From assembly GCF_020524325.1 (NCBI RefSeq), contig NZ_JAIVKY010000006.1, forward strand, positions 186,001 to 250,000: a DNA stretch of 64,000 nucleotides, given 5' to 3'. Below are positions 1-8,605 of this stretch, piece by piece. Origin of the DNA: Sutcliffiella horikoshii (GTDB taxonomy: Bacteria > Bacillota > Bacilli > Bacillales > Bacillaceae_I). The position numbers and the translations under genes were made by a program. The notes under the pieces were generated by a model that worked only from the letters and a program-made list of their open reading frames with translations, ran no database searches and was not told where the DNA came from. Each line of letters starts with the position of its first letter. The stretch's first letter is position 1.

Positions 1-1
1 G

Positions 2-48
2 ATGAGGACCTCTCTATTACCAAACCCTTGTCACCACAGAGGAATTCA
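2..48. repeat. Degenerate last unit of a 52-bp repeat array (window edge)
   Basis: The window opens with ATGAGGACCTCTCT, the 5' arm found in the 52-bp arrays further on, followed by a pyrimidine-rich stretch, TTGTCACC and a decayed 3' arm (AGGAATTCAT). It reads as the final, degenerate unit of an array that probably continues to the left of the window. It lies just downstream of the fix operon terminator. Confidence 0.6.
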
Positions 49-87
49 TTATCGTCATTTCCATTATTTTATAATCTGCTAAAGAAC

Positions 88-116
88 AAAAAAAGCCCAC
101 CGCTAATGCGATAGAC
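88..116 (-). terminator. Terminator of the fixABCX operon
   Basis: On the minus strand GTCTATCGC and GCGGTGGGC form a 9-bp stem (three G-U pairs) with an ATTA loop, followed by seven T. It begins two bases after the fixX stop codon. Confidence 0.7.
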
Positions 117-118
117 TC

Positions 119-415
119 TTATGCTAAACGGAATACAATTCCATGACCGCCTTTTGGATACTCCCATTTAATATTTTGATGGGGACAACCAATTCGGCAG
201 CTTCCACACTCATGACAACCCTCGTAACCGACATGCATCCTAATGTTTTCCCATTTATAAATTTCCGCCGGGCAAAAGATAGTACAGATTTTATCGGGAC
301 ATTTTGTTAAACAAATATCTTCATCCATAACCGTTAAATGTGATTTGGTGTCAGCATTAAAGCGAACCAGATATTGTTTTTCTTCGATAGACTGACCCTT
401 TTTCTGTTCACTCAT
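119..415 (-). CDS. fixX: FixX-type ferredoxin-like protein
   Basis: A 98-residue ferredoxin-like protein, last gene of the fixABCX operon. It carries two cysteine clusters, C35-C39-C44-C48 and C67-C70-C73-C77, the second with the CxxCxxCxxxC spacing that ligates a 4Fe-4S cluster. In FixABCX complexes it partners FixC and passes electrons to or from the membrane quinone pool. The start chosen is the ATG that overlaps the fixC stop (TAATG), with AAGGTG seven bases upstream. A longer in-frame ATG 18 bases earlier would extend further into fixC and lacks its own ribosome binding site. Family assignment is firm. The physiological electron acceptor is not visible from sequence. Confidence 0.9.
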   Translation of the reverse strand: MSEQKKGQSIEEKQYLVRFNADTKSHLTVMDEDICLTKCPDKICTIFCPAEIYKWENIRMHVGYEGCHECGSCRIGCPHQNIKWEYPKGGHGIVFRLA

Positions 416-1710
416 TACTTCATCACCTTCCATGCCCGGTATGCATCTCGGGCTAGTTTAAGTTTTTCTTTCGGTGAGCCAAGGTCCTTCCAAATCTTTT
501 TCTGCTTTTGCCATTTGGACTGACCATCAACTGTAAACATCTGGCTGGCTGCTCTGTTTACCATTGGGATGTACTGATCAAAGTACTGTGGAAACTTATT
601 AAAGTGATGAGTGGAATCCTTGTACTTTTTCATATCCTGACCAACAAAGCTTTTCATTAGATTAATGCGATACTGATCCAGTGTCCGTTCGGAGAAATCC
701 CCTACTGACATGGCTTCAAGAATTGTGGATGCCGCCAACCTACCTGAAGTCATAGCAAGGTTCGATCCTTCACGGTGAATGGCATTCACTAGCTGTGCCG
801 CGTCTCCTACCACTAATACCCCGTCTGCCACGATACGCCCCATTGACTTCAAGCCGCCTTCTGGAATTAAGTGGGCCAGGTATTCGACAGGTTCCCCGCC
901 AGGAAGGTATGGTCGGACCATTGGATGTGTTTTTACATATTCCAACAGTTCATATGGTCTTATTTTATGCTCAATTAATCCGGATAGAAGTGTTCCGACC
1001 CCAATACTTAACGTGTCTTTATTAGTGTAGAGAAATCCGGTACCAAGAATGCCTTTTGTCGCATCGCCTAAAAGTTCAATCGTACAACCTTGGTTCTTTT
1101 CCAGGTTAAAACGGTCCTCAATCACCTTACTGTCCAGTTTAATGATTTCCATCGTGGCAAGTGCCACTTCATCAGGACGGTATTCCTTGTGAAAGCCAAG
1201 CGATTTACCTAGCAAGGAATTCACTCCATCAGCAAGGACTACTACATCTGCATAAACTTCCCCGTCCGGCCGATCTGTCCTTACCCCCACTACTTTTCCG
1301 TTTTCCACAATACACTCCAGGACGACCGTTTCATTGACAAGTAATGCCCCCTGTTCCACTGCTTTCCCTGCAAACCATTGATCAAACTTCGCCCTTAGGA
1401 CGGTAAAATTATTATAAGGTTCCTGTGCCCACTCCAGCCCTTTGTAACCGAATGTAACGGCAGATTCCTTGTCCATCATCATAAAGCGTTGCTCGACAAT
1501 GGGCCTTTCAAGCGGGGCCTCTTTATGAAAATCAGGAATAATATCCTCCATCATCTTTCTGTACAACACTCCGCCCATTACATTTTTAGATCCGGGATAT
1601 TCTCCTCTTTCCAATAAAAGAACATTTGCACCGCCCTTAGCGAGTTCATATGCACAAGATATACCCGCAGGCCCGGCACCAACTACGATACAATCAAACT
1701 TTTCTGGCAT
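415..1710 (-). CDS. fixC: FixC-type electron transfer flavoprotein-quinone oxidoreductase
   Basis: A 431-residue flavoprotein of the FixC/ETF-QO family. Residues 8-16 give the N-terminal FAD dinucleotide-binding signature VVGAGPAG, and VVGDAAQLVN about residue 300 is the second FAD motif. Its length matches FixC and is shorter than mitochondrial-type ETF-QO, whose fused ferredoxin domain is here the separate gene fixX. The role known for the family is to take electrons from the FixAB flavoprotein and reduce quinone at the cytoplasmic membrane face. The start follows the fixB stop by two bases, and fixX overlaps its stop by one, so the genes are translationally coupled. Confidence 0.92.
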   Translation of the reverse strand: MPEKFDCIVVGAGPAGISCAYELAKGGANVLLLERGEYPGSKNVMGGVLYRKMMEDIIPDFHKEAPLERPIVEQRFMMMDKESAVTFGYKGLEWAQEPYNNFTVLRAKFDQWFAGKAVEQGALLVNETVVLECIVENGKVVGVRTDRPDGEVYADVVVLADGVNSLLGKSLGFHKEYRPDEVALATMEIIKLDSKVIEDRFNLEKNQGCTIELLGDATKGILGTGFLYTNKDTLSIGVGTLLSGLIEHKIRPYELLEYVKTHPMVRPYLPGGEPVEYLAHLIPEGGLKSMGRIVADGVLVVGDAAQLVNAIHREGSNLAMTSGRLAASTILEAMSVGDFSERTLDQYRINLMKSFVGQDMKKYKDSTHHFNKFPQYFDQYIPMVNRAASQMFTVDGQSKWQKQKKIWKDLGSPKEKLKLARDAYRAWKVMK

Positions 1711-1711
1711 A

Positions 1712-2734
1712 TTAAACCTCGACCTCCTCTCCGTGTAGAGCTTTATGAAATTCCTTTACAAGCAATGGGACGATTTCAAAAGCATCACCAACAATCCCAT
1801 AATGACAAGATTGAAAAATGGCTGCTTCAGGGTCTTTATTAATCGCGATAATCATTCCGGAATTCTTCATTCCCACAATATGCTGGATGGCCCCTGAGAT
1901 ACCAATCGCAAAATAAATCTTTGGTGTAACCGTTACCCCAGTCTGTCCGACCTGATGATGGTGGTCGATCCAGCCTGCTTCGACTACATCACGGCTTGCA
2001 CCAACCACTCCCCCAAGTGTTTTCGCTAGTTGTTGGACAAGTTCAAATCCTTGTGCACTTCCAAGACCTTTTCCGCCAGCGACCACTATATCTGCTTCAT
2101 CGATTCTTACCTTTTTGGTGGTTTCCCTGACAATCTTTAATACTTTTGTACGCATATCTTCTTCTTTTATATCAATTTGCTCTGAAATCAACTTACCGGT
2201 ACGGCCCTTCTCAGGTTGCAGCGCTTTCATCACTTTCGGACGGACAGTAGCCATTTGTGGGCGATATTTTTTACACAGGATAGTCGCCATGATATTTCCC
2301 CCGAATGCAGGACGACTTGCCAAAAGAAGTCCTGTATCTTCTTCCACATCCAGTTCGGTTGTGTCAGCAGTTAGGCCTGTTGGAAGGTCTGTCGCAACTG
2401 CACTTGCAAGATCTTTACCAGTTGAAGTGGCCCCGTACAAAATGATCTCCGGCTTGTACTTTTCACTGCAATGGAGCAGTGCTTTCATAAAAGATTCCGT
2501 GCGATACAATTGGAAGATTGGTTGATCATATACATAAACCGTATCTGCTCCATATTCAAAAACTGTATCTGAAAGTTCACTGATATTTTCACCTATAATA
2601 ATTCCAGCAAGCTCTACTCCACGTTTGTCCGCAAGCGTTCGCCCGGCCCCAAGCAGTTCCAAGGAAACTGGTGCGATCTTCCCTTCATTCTCTTCAATGA
2701 AAACCCAGACCCCGCTATAATCCTCAAAACTCAC
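1712..2734 (-). CDS. fixB: Electron transfer flavoprotein alpha subunit FixB
   Basis: A 340-residue ETF alpha subunit. The C-terminal FAD-binding domain is clear: VVAGGKGLG (218-225), SRDVVEAGW (247-255), QVGQTG (261-266) and GISGAIQH (278-285). The N-terminal half is the usual nucleotide-binding-like fold that pairs with the beta subunit. The start is GTG, overlapping the fixA stop (GTGA) and preceded by AGGGG. Together with FixA it forms the flavin heterodimer that in FixABCX systems splits NADH electrons between quinone and a low-potential acceptor. Bifurcation versus simple ETF duty cannot be told from the sequence, but the fixCX neighbours favour the Fix type. Confidence 0.92.
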   Translation of the reverse strand: MSFEDYSGVWVFIEENEGKIAPVSLELLGAGRTLADKRGVELAGIIIGENISELSDTVFEYGADTVYVYDQPIFQLYRTESFMKALLHCSEKYKPEIILYGATSTGKDLASAVATDLPTGLTADTTELDVEEDTGLLLASRPAFGGNIMATILCKKYRPQMATVRPKVMKALQPEKGRTGKLISEQIDIKEEDMRTKVLKIVRETTKKVRIDEADIVVAGGKGLGSAQGFELVQQLAKTLGGVVGASRDVVEAGWIDHHHQVGQTGVTVTPKIYFAIGISGAIQHIVGMKNSGMIIAINKDPEAAIFQSCHYGIVGDAFEIVPLLVKEFHKALHGEEVEV

Positions 2735-3561
2735 TTCGATCCCCTCATTTCTGCAAACAACTCTTTCTTTTCAAGCACCACGGAAAGCAGCTGTTGCACT
2801 TGTTCTTCTGAGTTGCCTTCTAGTATTTTTCCGCCTTCAGGTTTAGGCGGGGCCCATACTTTTGCTACAATGGTTGGGGAGCCCTTTAACCCTAACTGTT
2901 TACGATCTATATCCTCTAGATCGTTGACAGACCAAATAACAGGTTGATATCGGGCAGCCTTTAGCATATTCGGAAAAGAAGAATAAGGAACCTCATTAAT
3001 CTCTTTTTCTACCGAAAGCAAACAAGGCAATGTAGTCTGTACGACCTCAAATCCATCTTCAAGTTTCCGATGGACCACCATGTAGCCATCCTCTTTTTGG
3101 ATTTCGACGACTTTATTAACAGAAGTCAATGGTGGTATATCAAGACGCCGGGCAATACCGGGACCTACTTGTCCTGTATCACCGTCAATGGTCATTTTTC
3201 CGCAGATAATCAAATCAATCGGCCTGATTTCACTGATTTTATTGATTGCCTTTGTCAGAGCATAACTGGTTGCTAAAGTGTCCGCTCCAGCAAAAGCCCT
3301 GTCAGAAATCATATACCCCTCGTCGGCCCCGATCTCGATGCATTTTCGAATGGCTTTAACCGCTGGTGGTGGACCCATTGTCACGACCGATACAGATCCT
3401 CCATATTTATTTTTCAGGCGGACAGCCTCTTCTACCGCATGGGCATCATAAGGATTTAATATCGCCGGTGCACTGGCTCGGTCCATCGTATTCGTTTTTG
3501 GATTCATTTTAATTACTTTCGTATCTGGTACTTGCTTTATACAGGCAACAATGTGAAGCAA
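2731..3561 (-). CDS. fixA: Electron transfer flavoprotein beta subunit FixA
   Basis: A 276-residue ETF beta subunit, first gene of the operon. Recognisable features are the N-terminal CIKQVPDT and the stretch KMTIDGDTGQVGPG. The start chosen is TTG at 3561, seven bases after CAGGAGGG. It gives the family N-terminus (M)LHIVACIKQ. An in-frame ATG 69 bases upstream adds 23 unlikely residues and lacks a ribosome binding site. FixA provides the second half of the flavin and AMP pocket with FixB. No convincing sigma-A promoter was recognised upstream. Confidence 0.9.
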   Translation of the reverse strand: MLHIVACIKQVPDTKVIKMNPKTNTMDRASAPAILNPYDAHAVEEAVRLKNKYGGSVSVVTMGPPPAVKAIRKCIEIGADEGYMISDRAFAGADTLATSYALTKAINKISEIRPIDLIICGKMTIDGDTGQVGPGIARRLDIPPLTSVNKVVEIQKEDGYMVVHRKLEDGFEVVQTTLPCLLSVEKEINEVPYSSFPNMLKAARYQPVIWSVNDLEDIDRKQLGLKGSPTIVAKVWAPPKPEGGKILEGNSEEQVQQLLSVVLEKKELFAEMRGSK

Positions 3562-3704
3562 ATCTTTTCCCTCCTGCCCTTTATCTATTTCTCTATTATC
3601 CTGATAAATCGTAATGTATATTCGTCCCACTACTATTACTATATAAAGTAGACAAAGAGAAAATTCCGATTTTTATAGATTTGTTGACAAGCCTCGGGAA
3701 AAGA

Positions 3705-3742
3705 AAAAACAGTACTCCTTAAATGTCCGGAGTACTGTTTTT
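3705..3742. terminator. Orphan bidirectional terminator hairpin
   Basis: A perfect 14-bp stem (AAAAACAGTACTCC and its complement, loop of 10) with T-runs on both strands. It lies upstream of the fix operon. No gene ends beside it on either strand. On the minus strand it would end any transcript crossing the repeat array at 3913-4065. Confidence 0.7.
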
Positions 3743-3912
3743 GTTAAATTATGTAATGGGATAAAAACTTCAAAAATTCCTTTTGTAGCGAATGTTCATA
3801 TTTCATCAATGAGTATGTCTTTGTACCTGAAAGGATTTATCTAAAACTTCTGACACTCTTTCAGCCAAAGTGTTTGTTGACATAATAATATTATAATCAT
3901 CTATAAACATTA

Positions 3913-4065
3913 ATGAAGACATCACTTTACGTAAATTCAGCTTTGAAGTGTCTTCATTGGCATTATGAAGACACTATCGAGGAAAAATCTAGCTCTAAAG
4001 TGTCTTCAGCCCCCTTATGAAGACACTTTCCACCCAAAAACCATCATTATAGTGTCTTCATTCTA
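3913..4065. repeat. 52-bp repeat array B (3 units)
   Basis: Three units start at 3913, 3965 and 4017, exactly 52 bp apart, each opening with ATGAAGACA. Each has a matching 3' arm near base 35-45. In units 2 and 3 the arms are ATGAAGACACT and AGTGTCTTCA(T), giving stems of about 11 bp. The loop is not pyrimidine-rich here, unlike the other arrays. It is the shortest and most diverged array. It occupies most of the 640-base gap between fixA and the DsbA-like gene. I see no gene in that gap; an open frame across it has no ribosome binding site. Confidence 0.85.
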
Positions 4066-4094
4066 CCTGATTAGTAAATTGCCCCCCTCTCCCC

Positions 4095-4131
4095 AAAAAA
4101 AGCCAGAACCCCATCCTAAAGGGTTCTGGCT
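4095..4131 (-). terminator. Terminator of the DsbA-like gene
   Basis: An 11-bp stem AGCCAGAACCC/GGGTTCTGGCT with a 9-base loop, followed by a T-run on the minus strand. It lies about 75 bases past the stop of the DsbA-like gene. Confidence 0.8.
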
Positions 4132-4204
4132 ACTTCAAACAATAATATATGATACAGGCTTAAAGACGGGAAAAGCGGGTCAAATTACCTGTCCCCTAAA
4201 CCCA

Positions 4205-4918
4205 TCACTCACAACAGTCATCAGAGCAATAGGATGTTTCATTTTTATTCTTAGACTCAAAATTTTGCAGTTTTGGCTTTTCGTTCTCTTCTTCCCAGAC
4301 TTTAGCCAAAGCTTCTGCAAACACTTCCGGGGGCTGTGCTCCGGAAATGGCATATTTGCTGTTTAATACAAAGAATGGCACGCCTTGTACACCAATTTCT
4401 CTTGCTTCTCTTTGGTCGAAGCGGACATCTTTTTCAAAGGAATTCCCAGCTAACACTTCTTCCACTTCCACAGCGTCTAATCCTAGGCTTACCGCTAATT
4501 CTTTTAAATAGCCTTTATCGCCAATGTGCTTAGATTCTGTAAAGTAAGATTGTAATAAACGTTCGGTCATTACTTTAGCTTTACCCTTAGTTTCAGCGTA
4601 CTTGGCTAAACGGTGAGCATCGAAAGTATTGGTAGGAATAGATGTATCAAAATTAAATTGCAATCCTACCTCAGCAGCTTGTTTTGCAACCCCAGCGCTC
4701 ATTCTTTTCGCCTCTTCTACAGGCATTCCATACTTTTTCGCGAGTATTTCATATATTGTCAAATCAGTATCACGCTTTGCATTTGGGTCTAATTCAAAGC
4801 TTTTATATTCAATTTCAATCTTATCTTTATGTGGGAAATCTTCCATGGCTTTTTCTAATCTTCGTTTTCCGATATAGCAGAAAGGACAAACAAAGTCAGA
4901 CCAGATTTCTATTTTCAT
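4205..4918 (-). CDS. DsbA family thiol-disulfide oxidoreductase (FrnE-like)
   Basis: A 237-residue thioredoxin-fold protein of the DsbA/FrnE group. The active-site pair is CPFC at residues 11-14, right after the first strand (MKIEIWSDFV), with the helical insertion typical of the family. GVQGVPFFV near residue 180 holds the cis-proline loop. There is no signal peptide, so it acts in the cytosol, unlike exported DsbA. The C-terminal tail ends with extra cysteines (SYCSDDCCE), possibly a second redox or metal-binding site. The start has GAGGTG six bases upstream. It is monocistronic with its own terminator. The exact substrate is unknown. Confidence 0.88.
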   Translation of the reverse strand: MKIEIWSDFVCPFCYIGKRRLEKAMEDFPHKDKIEIEYKSFELDPNAKRDTDLTIYEILAKKYGMPVEEAKRMSAGVAKQAAEVGLQFNFDTSIPTNTFDAHRLAKYAETKGKAKVMTERLLQSYFTESKHIGDKGYLKELAVSLGLDAVEVEEVLAGNSFEKDVRFDQREAREIGVQGVPFFVLNSKYAISGAQPPEVFAEALAKVWEEENEKPKLQNFESKNKNETSYCSDDCCE

Positions 4919-5018
4919 CGTTGCACCTCATTTCTTAAACTTGTATGTATTATCATACCATAATGCATTCAAAACCTCTTTTAATATGTCTTGGAGTGTA
5001 AAGCAGGGTCACCCCCCT

Positions 5019-7208
5019 TTACATTCCAAACTGATTTAAAACCTCCCTGCATATTGCTGCAGACTCCAACCTAACACTTACAAAAGGTGGTTTCGTGTTT
5101 GTAGTTGCCTCTACAGGCACTCCAAGCCAAAGGATGCGGTTGTTGATAATAATAAAAGGAAATGTTACTTCCTCTGATATGATAGATACCCTTTTCTTCC
5201 ACTCGGTCAGTTTGCTATCCCATTCTTCGGGTATAGCATTGCTGTCTTTTAAGCCCATGGTGATAGTTGTGTTTGAGAGCTTCATGTCCTCCAGCACTCT
5301 ATCCCATTTTCTAGCATGCATCCATTGAACCTTGGGATGCTGGTGCTTGATCCAAGAACCTATTTGAAAAGGTTGTACATGAAATTGGGAGGCTTCCTGA
5401 TATTCCACCAATTTTCTAATAATCTTATTGTAGGAAACCTTCTTCTTAATAAACTGACTGTCACAAACGTGAATGAACTTTCCTTTTGATCTCGTGATTG
5501 CAACATTTAATAGCCGTTCACTTTCTTTTCCCACTAACAACATCCCTGGTCTCTCCATTGGAAAGCTATCGACAGAATCAAAAATGATTGTATCCTGTTC
5601 ACTTCCTTGAAAACGATGGACCGTAGCAGATACGATCTCGGCTGTTTCAAGTTCAACTCCATAAATATCTTGAAGCAACATATCCATCCATTGAGCCTGA
5701 GCGCGGTAAGGAGAAATATATCCGATAGACCTTCCCCCTTCTACATATGCTTCATGAATTAGTTGAAAAGATTGTAGCAGATGCCACAAATTGATTCGGG
5801 ATCGGCTGCTTTTTTCCATAAAGGCATGCTCTCCGGTATAGCTCGTATTAAGCAAAACGGATGCTTGATTAGGGAATGGTCTCTGTTTGGCAATGTTCTG
5901 TCTATTTTTCTTAACACTTGAATGGTCTCCAACAAGAGAATGGTAAATAAATTTGTTTGTAAAAGCAGAGATATCAGGGTGCATTCTCCGTTGTTCTTTT
6001 AATAAGAATAAATGTGGATGCAGGCGAGATGCATGAACATTGTCCGCTACTCCTGTCCGATGGAAGACATCTTCTTTTAACCATTTGTCTACTAACTCAT
6101 TTCTTGCTGAGGCAATGGGCGGTAGTTGCTTGAAATCACCGCATATGATGATATGTTTAGCCAATGATGCAGCAAATGCTGATTGAGGAACATACGCCAT
6201 ACTCGCCTCATCCACAATGACCACGTCATATTCCTTTTCATAGATGGCAGGATCCATCGCAGCTTTAGCAAGAGTCGTGCCAATGATGGATGCTTCTTCT
6301 AGAAAATCCACTTCTTTCTGCCTTATTTTCTCCAAAATTCTTGCTACTTTTGTTTCAAGTTTCAGCAATGTTTCCGAATCCCTCTTACTGAAAGATTTGG
6401 ATAAATCCATTTTTAAATGTTTCCGTTCTTCCATCAGTTGGTCTCTGTCATTGGCAAGTAATGGGTCACGGTTTTGGAGTAGTTGTGAGGTTGTGATGGC
6501 AGGTAGATTTGCCAATATGTCACTGTTATGTGAACCATACCTCAATACATCCCCTTCTCTATTGCGTTCCTGCTTAGAAAGAAAAGTTGAAATTTCTCGC
6601 ATCAATACATCCACTGACTGGTTACTGTGAGATAACAGCAAAACCTTCTTCTTTTTAAAATATTTATTTGCAGCAACCCTTGCCAAAGTATGGGTTTTCC
6701 CTGTTCCAGGCGGTCCCCATACAAAGGTTACGGGATTGTATTTAGAACGAAGGATTAGTTCATGGACACTGCTTTTAATAATATCGGTAGGGTGCTTTGG
6801 CTTCATTTCAGGTTGCATCAGTCTTTTAATGCGACTTCTCTTCTTTTTACTTTCTTTCAATTCATCGAGCCTCTGGAAAAGTTGATCCAAAAGCTCCCAA
6901 GGGTCATGGAAAAGATACGCTTCTGTAATAATATCTCCGAGTGACTGTTCAAAGGAAACGATAACATTCCTTCCTTCTGATGAAAGAATTTTCCCTTCCG
7001 TTTTGATTCCTCCCCATTCCACTTTGACGAGTGAACCAACAGGAATTCTTACGGAAGCATAGGTTTCAAAAAAGTAAGTAAACCCTTTATCGCTTGATAT
7101 AAGATGTCCGTTATTTATAAGATATTTGGTGCTGCCAAATTTTTTTAGATGGTGTATTTCAGCTTGTAATGCTTTTTTCCATTCGTTGATATATTGGATT
7201 GTCTTCAT
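5019..7208 (-). CDS. Superfamily 1 DNA/RNA helicase (Dna2/Upf1-like)
   Basis: A 729-residue SF1 helicase. Walker A is GPPGTGKT (165-172), the DEAD-type motif II is VDEAS (332-336), motif III is GDFKQLPP (357-364), and the later RFQGSEQD and VAITRSKGK segments are motifs V and VI. The first 100 residues look like a beta-rich domain before the motor. Helicases with this Upf1/Dna2-like core unwind DNA or RNA 5' to 3'. The nucleic acid target of this one is not evident. The start has GAGGAAA eight bases upstream. The C-terminal 130 residues have no motif I recognise. Confidence 0.85.
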   Translation of the reverse strand: MKTIQYINEWKKALQAEIHHLKKFGSTKYLINNGHLISSDKGFTYFFETYASVRIPVGSLVKVEWGGIKTEGKILSSEGRNVIVSFEQSLGDIITEAYLFHDPWELLDQLFQRLDELKESKKKRSRIKRLMQPEMKPKHPTDIIKSSVHELILRSKYNPVTFVWGPPGTGKTHTLARVAANKYFKKKKVLLLSHSNQSVDVLMREISTFLSKQERNREGDVLRYGSHNSDILANLPAITTSQLLQNRDPLLANDRDQLMEERKHLKMDLSKSFSKRDSETLLKLETKVARILEKIRQKEVDFLEEASIIGTTLAKAAMDPAIYEKEYDVVIVDEASMAYVPQSAFAASLAKHIIICGDFKQLPPIASARNELVDKWLKEDVFHRTGVADNVHASRLHPHLFLLKEQRRMHPDISAFTNKFIYHSLVGDHSSVKKNRQNIAKQRPFPNQASVLLNTSYTGEHAFMEKSSRSRINLWHLLQSFQLIHEAYVEGGRSIGYISPYRAQAQWMDMLLQDIYGVELETAEIVSATVHRFQGSEQDTIIFDSVDSFPMERPGMLLVGKESERLLNVAITRSKGKFIHVCDSQFIKKKVSYNKIIRKLVEYQEASQFHVQPFQIGSWIKHQHPKVQWMHARKWDRVLEDMKLSNTTITMGLKDSNAIPEEWDSKLTEWKKRVSIISEEVTFPFIIINNRILWLGVPVEATTNTKPPFVSVRLESAAICREVLNQFGM

Positions 7209-7270
7209 TGTTCTTTCCTCAACTCATCATTTTTTACATTCCCAAACTATATCACAAACATTATCAAATT

Positions 7271-7315
7271 AAAAAAGCCAAGATTCCTTCAACAAATTTT
7301 GTTGAAATCTTGGCT
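7271..7315 (-). terminator. Terminator downstream of the 7.3-kb small gene
   Basis: Stem AGCCAAGAT/ATCTTGGCT with an inner CAACAAA/TTTGTTG stem, followed by six T on the minus strand. Confidence 0.7.
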
Positions 7316-7327
7316 ATTCTTTGGGAT

Positions 7328-7693
7328 TTATTTATAAAAACTTATAACATTTTTCAGTACTTTTTTATCTTGCTTGGATATAGTCTTTGGTTTGATGGGA
7401 GCAACGGCAACCTTATCTGCACCATCTAATGTTGAAATTTCAAGGTAAAAAGGGTTGGAGTTCTTATCTCCATCTAAATATCCTTTAAGGATTTTCACTT
7501 TATTAGTAGAGCCTTTCATCTGTTCTTCATAGTCCCATGTTATATTATTTTTGTAGGCTTTATCCATTCGTTCCTTTAAACCAAGGGCTTCTGAAACAGC
7601 ATCCTCTGCGGTTTCAAGGAAAGTATCAGATCGTTTCAATCCTCTTTTTTTCAACCCGTCTCCAGCCTTTGCTTGGTAAAATAGACATGACAT
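7328..7693 (-). CDS. Uncharacterised 121-residue protein
   Basis: A 121-residue soluble, lysine-rich protein I do not recognise. It has no signal peptide or membrane segment. The N-terminus SCLFYQAKAGDGLKKRGLKR is followed by an acidic helical stretch (about 20-45) and a beta-rich half that ends in a basic tail. The start chosen is the second ATG, nine bases after GAGAGG. The first in-frame ATG sits directly on the ribosome binding site. It is followed by a good terminator and is probably monocistronic. Confidence 0.6.
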   Translation of the reverse strand: MSCLFYQAKAGDGLKKRGLKRSDTFLETAEDAVSEALGLKERMDKAYKNNITWDYEEQMKGSTNKVKILKGYLDGDKNSNPFYLEISTLDGADKVAVAPIKPKTISKQDKKVLKNVISFYK

Positions 7694-7930
7694 ATAGGTC
7701 ATCCTCTCTGTGTGTCGGCTTCACACCTTTAGACGGCGAATCTTAACACCAGGATACCAAAGGAACTTACCTCTCTTTATAGTGTAACCTCTCCAGCCAG
7801 TTTCTACCACCATTTTCTATAAATATACGGGATTGGAGAAAATATATTTGAGGATTAAGTGGGATTACGCCTAAATTTATGAGATAATGAAAGAATGATT
7901 AGAAATTCCAAATGGAAAGAAGGAACATTA

Positions 7931-8101
7931 ATGAAACAAAAAAACAAGTTCCAAGACAATGAAAAAGTCATTTTGAAAAGCACTGGCGAGGAAGTTACCA
8001 TCTTAAAATTCAACTACGTCCCCAATTTAAAAAGATACTCCTACACCATAAAAGAAAACCCTAAAACCTTTTATTTCGAAGAAGAAATCAAACAAAGCTA
8101 A
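7931..8101 (+). CDS. Small basic protein of 56 residues
   Basis: A 56-residue cytosolic protein, mostly charged, with the pattern of a small beta barrel (KVILKSTGEEVTILKF, then KRYSYTIKE). This resembles short KOW/SH3-like bacterial proteins, but I cannot assign a family. The start chosen has AAGGA six bases upstream. A 12-codon-longer frame from 7895 has no ribosome binding site. A terminator follows 18 bases after the stop, which supports a real single-gene unit. Confidence 0.6.
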   Translation: MKQKNKFQDNEKVILKSTGEEVTILKFNYVPNLKRYSYTIKENPKTFYFEEEIKQS

Positions 8102-8118
8102 TTTATAATTTCAACTCC

Positions 8119-8153
8119 AGAAACCCAAGGCTCCCTGCATGGGTTTCTTTTTT
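8119..8153 (+). terminator. Terminator of the 56-residue gene
   Basis: Stem AGAAACCCA/TGGGTTTCT with a 12-base loop and a T-run. Confidence 0.75.
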
Positions 8154-8233
8154 ATGTTTTTAGGAACCTTCCATGTTTTTATCATTATCTGCGGGGTAAT
8201 TATTCTATATGAAGGCCTAAGGAGGAGGAAGAA

Positions 8234-8548
8234 ATGCTGTTAGTATATATAAGTATTGGAATTCTAGTTGCATCCATCATTCTGCTCAGTATCGCATTTA
8301 TCTCTTTTCGAAAAAAGACAAACCCTACCCTGTCCTATATCAACTCGGTGAGTGAACGTCTTCAGGAAGAAAATGATGCCATTCAAGAACAGGTAGTTCA
8401 ATTAAAAAGTAAACAAGAGGCCATAAAAAATGATATGGATTGGAAGAAATCCGTCTTTACCTTTACAGTTGCAGAAATAAAGAAACTTCCCAATGCATTC
8501 AAAAGTAGTTCCAAGCAAAAACTTCATGAGTATGAACGTGGCATGTAA
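8234..8548 (+). CDS. DUF948-like membrane-anchored coiled-coil protein
   Basis: A 104-residue protein with one N-terminal membrane helix (about residues 2-25), a short basic RKK stop and a coiled-coil stretch (40-70, LQEENDAIQEQVVQLK). This is the layout of DUF948/YoxC-like proteins. AAGGAGGAGG lies six bases before the ATG, a very strong site. The role is unknown; proteins of this type are thought to be cell-envelope or stress related. A bidirectional terminator separates it from the convergent YihY-type gene. Confidence 0.7.
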   Translation: MLLVYISIGILVASIILLSIAFISFRKKTNPTLSYINSVSERLQEENDAIQEQVVQLKSKQEAIKNDMDWKKSVFTFTVAEIKKLPNAFKSSSKQKLHEYERGM

Positions 8549-8561
8549 GAGAAGATATCAA

Positions 8562-8603
8562 GCAAAAGCACCGTCTCCCATAAAGGGAAAACGGTGCTTT
8601 TGC
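8562..8603. terminator. Bidirectional terminator
   Basis: GCAAAAGCACCGT and its complement form a 13-bp stem between convergent genes, with T-rich flanks on both strands. Confidence 0.8.
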
Positions 8604-8605
8604 AA

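Noticed and set aside
3965-4366. Plus-strand open frame of 133 codons
   Set aside because: It runs through array B and a terminator and overlaps the DsbA-like gene on the other strand, without a ribosome binding site.
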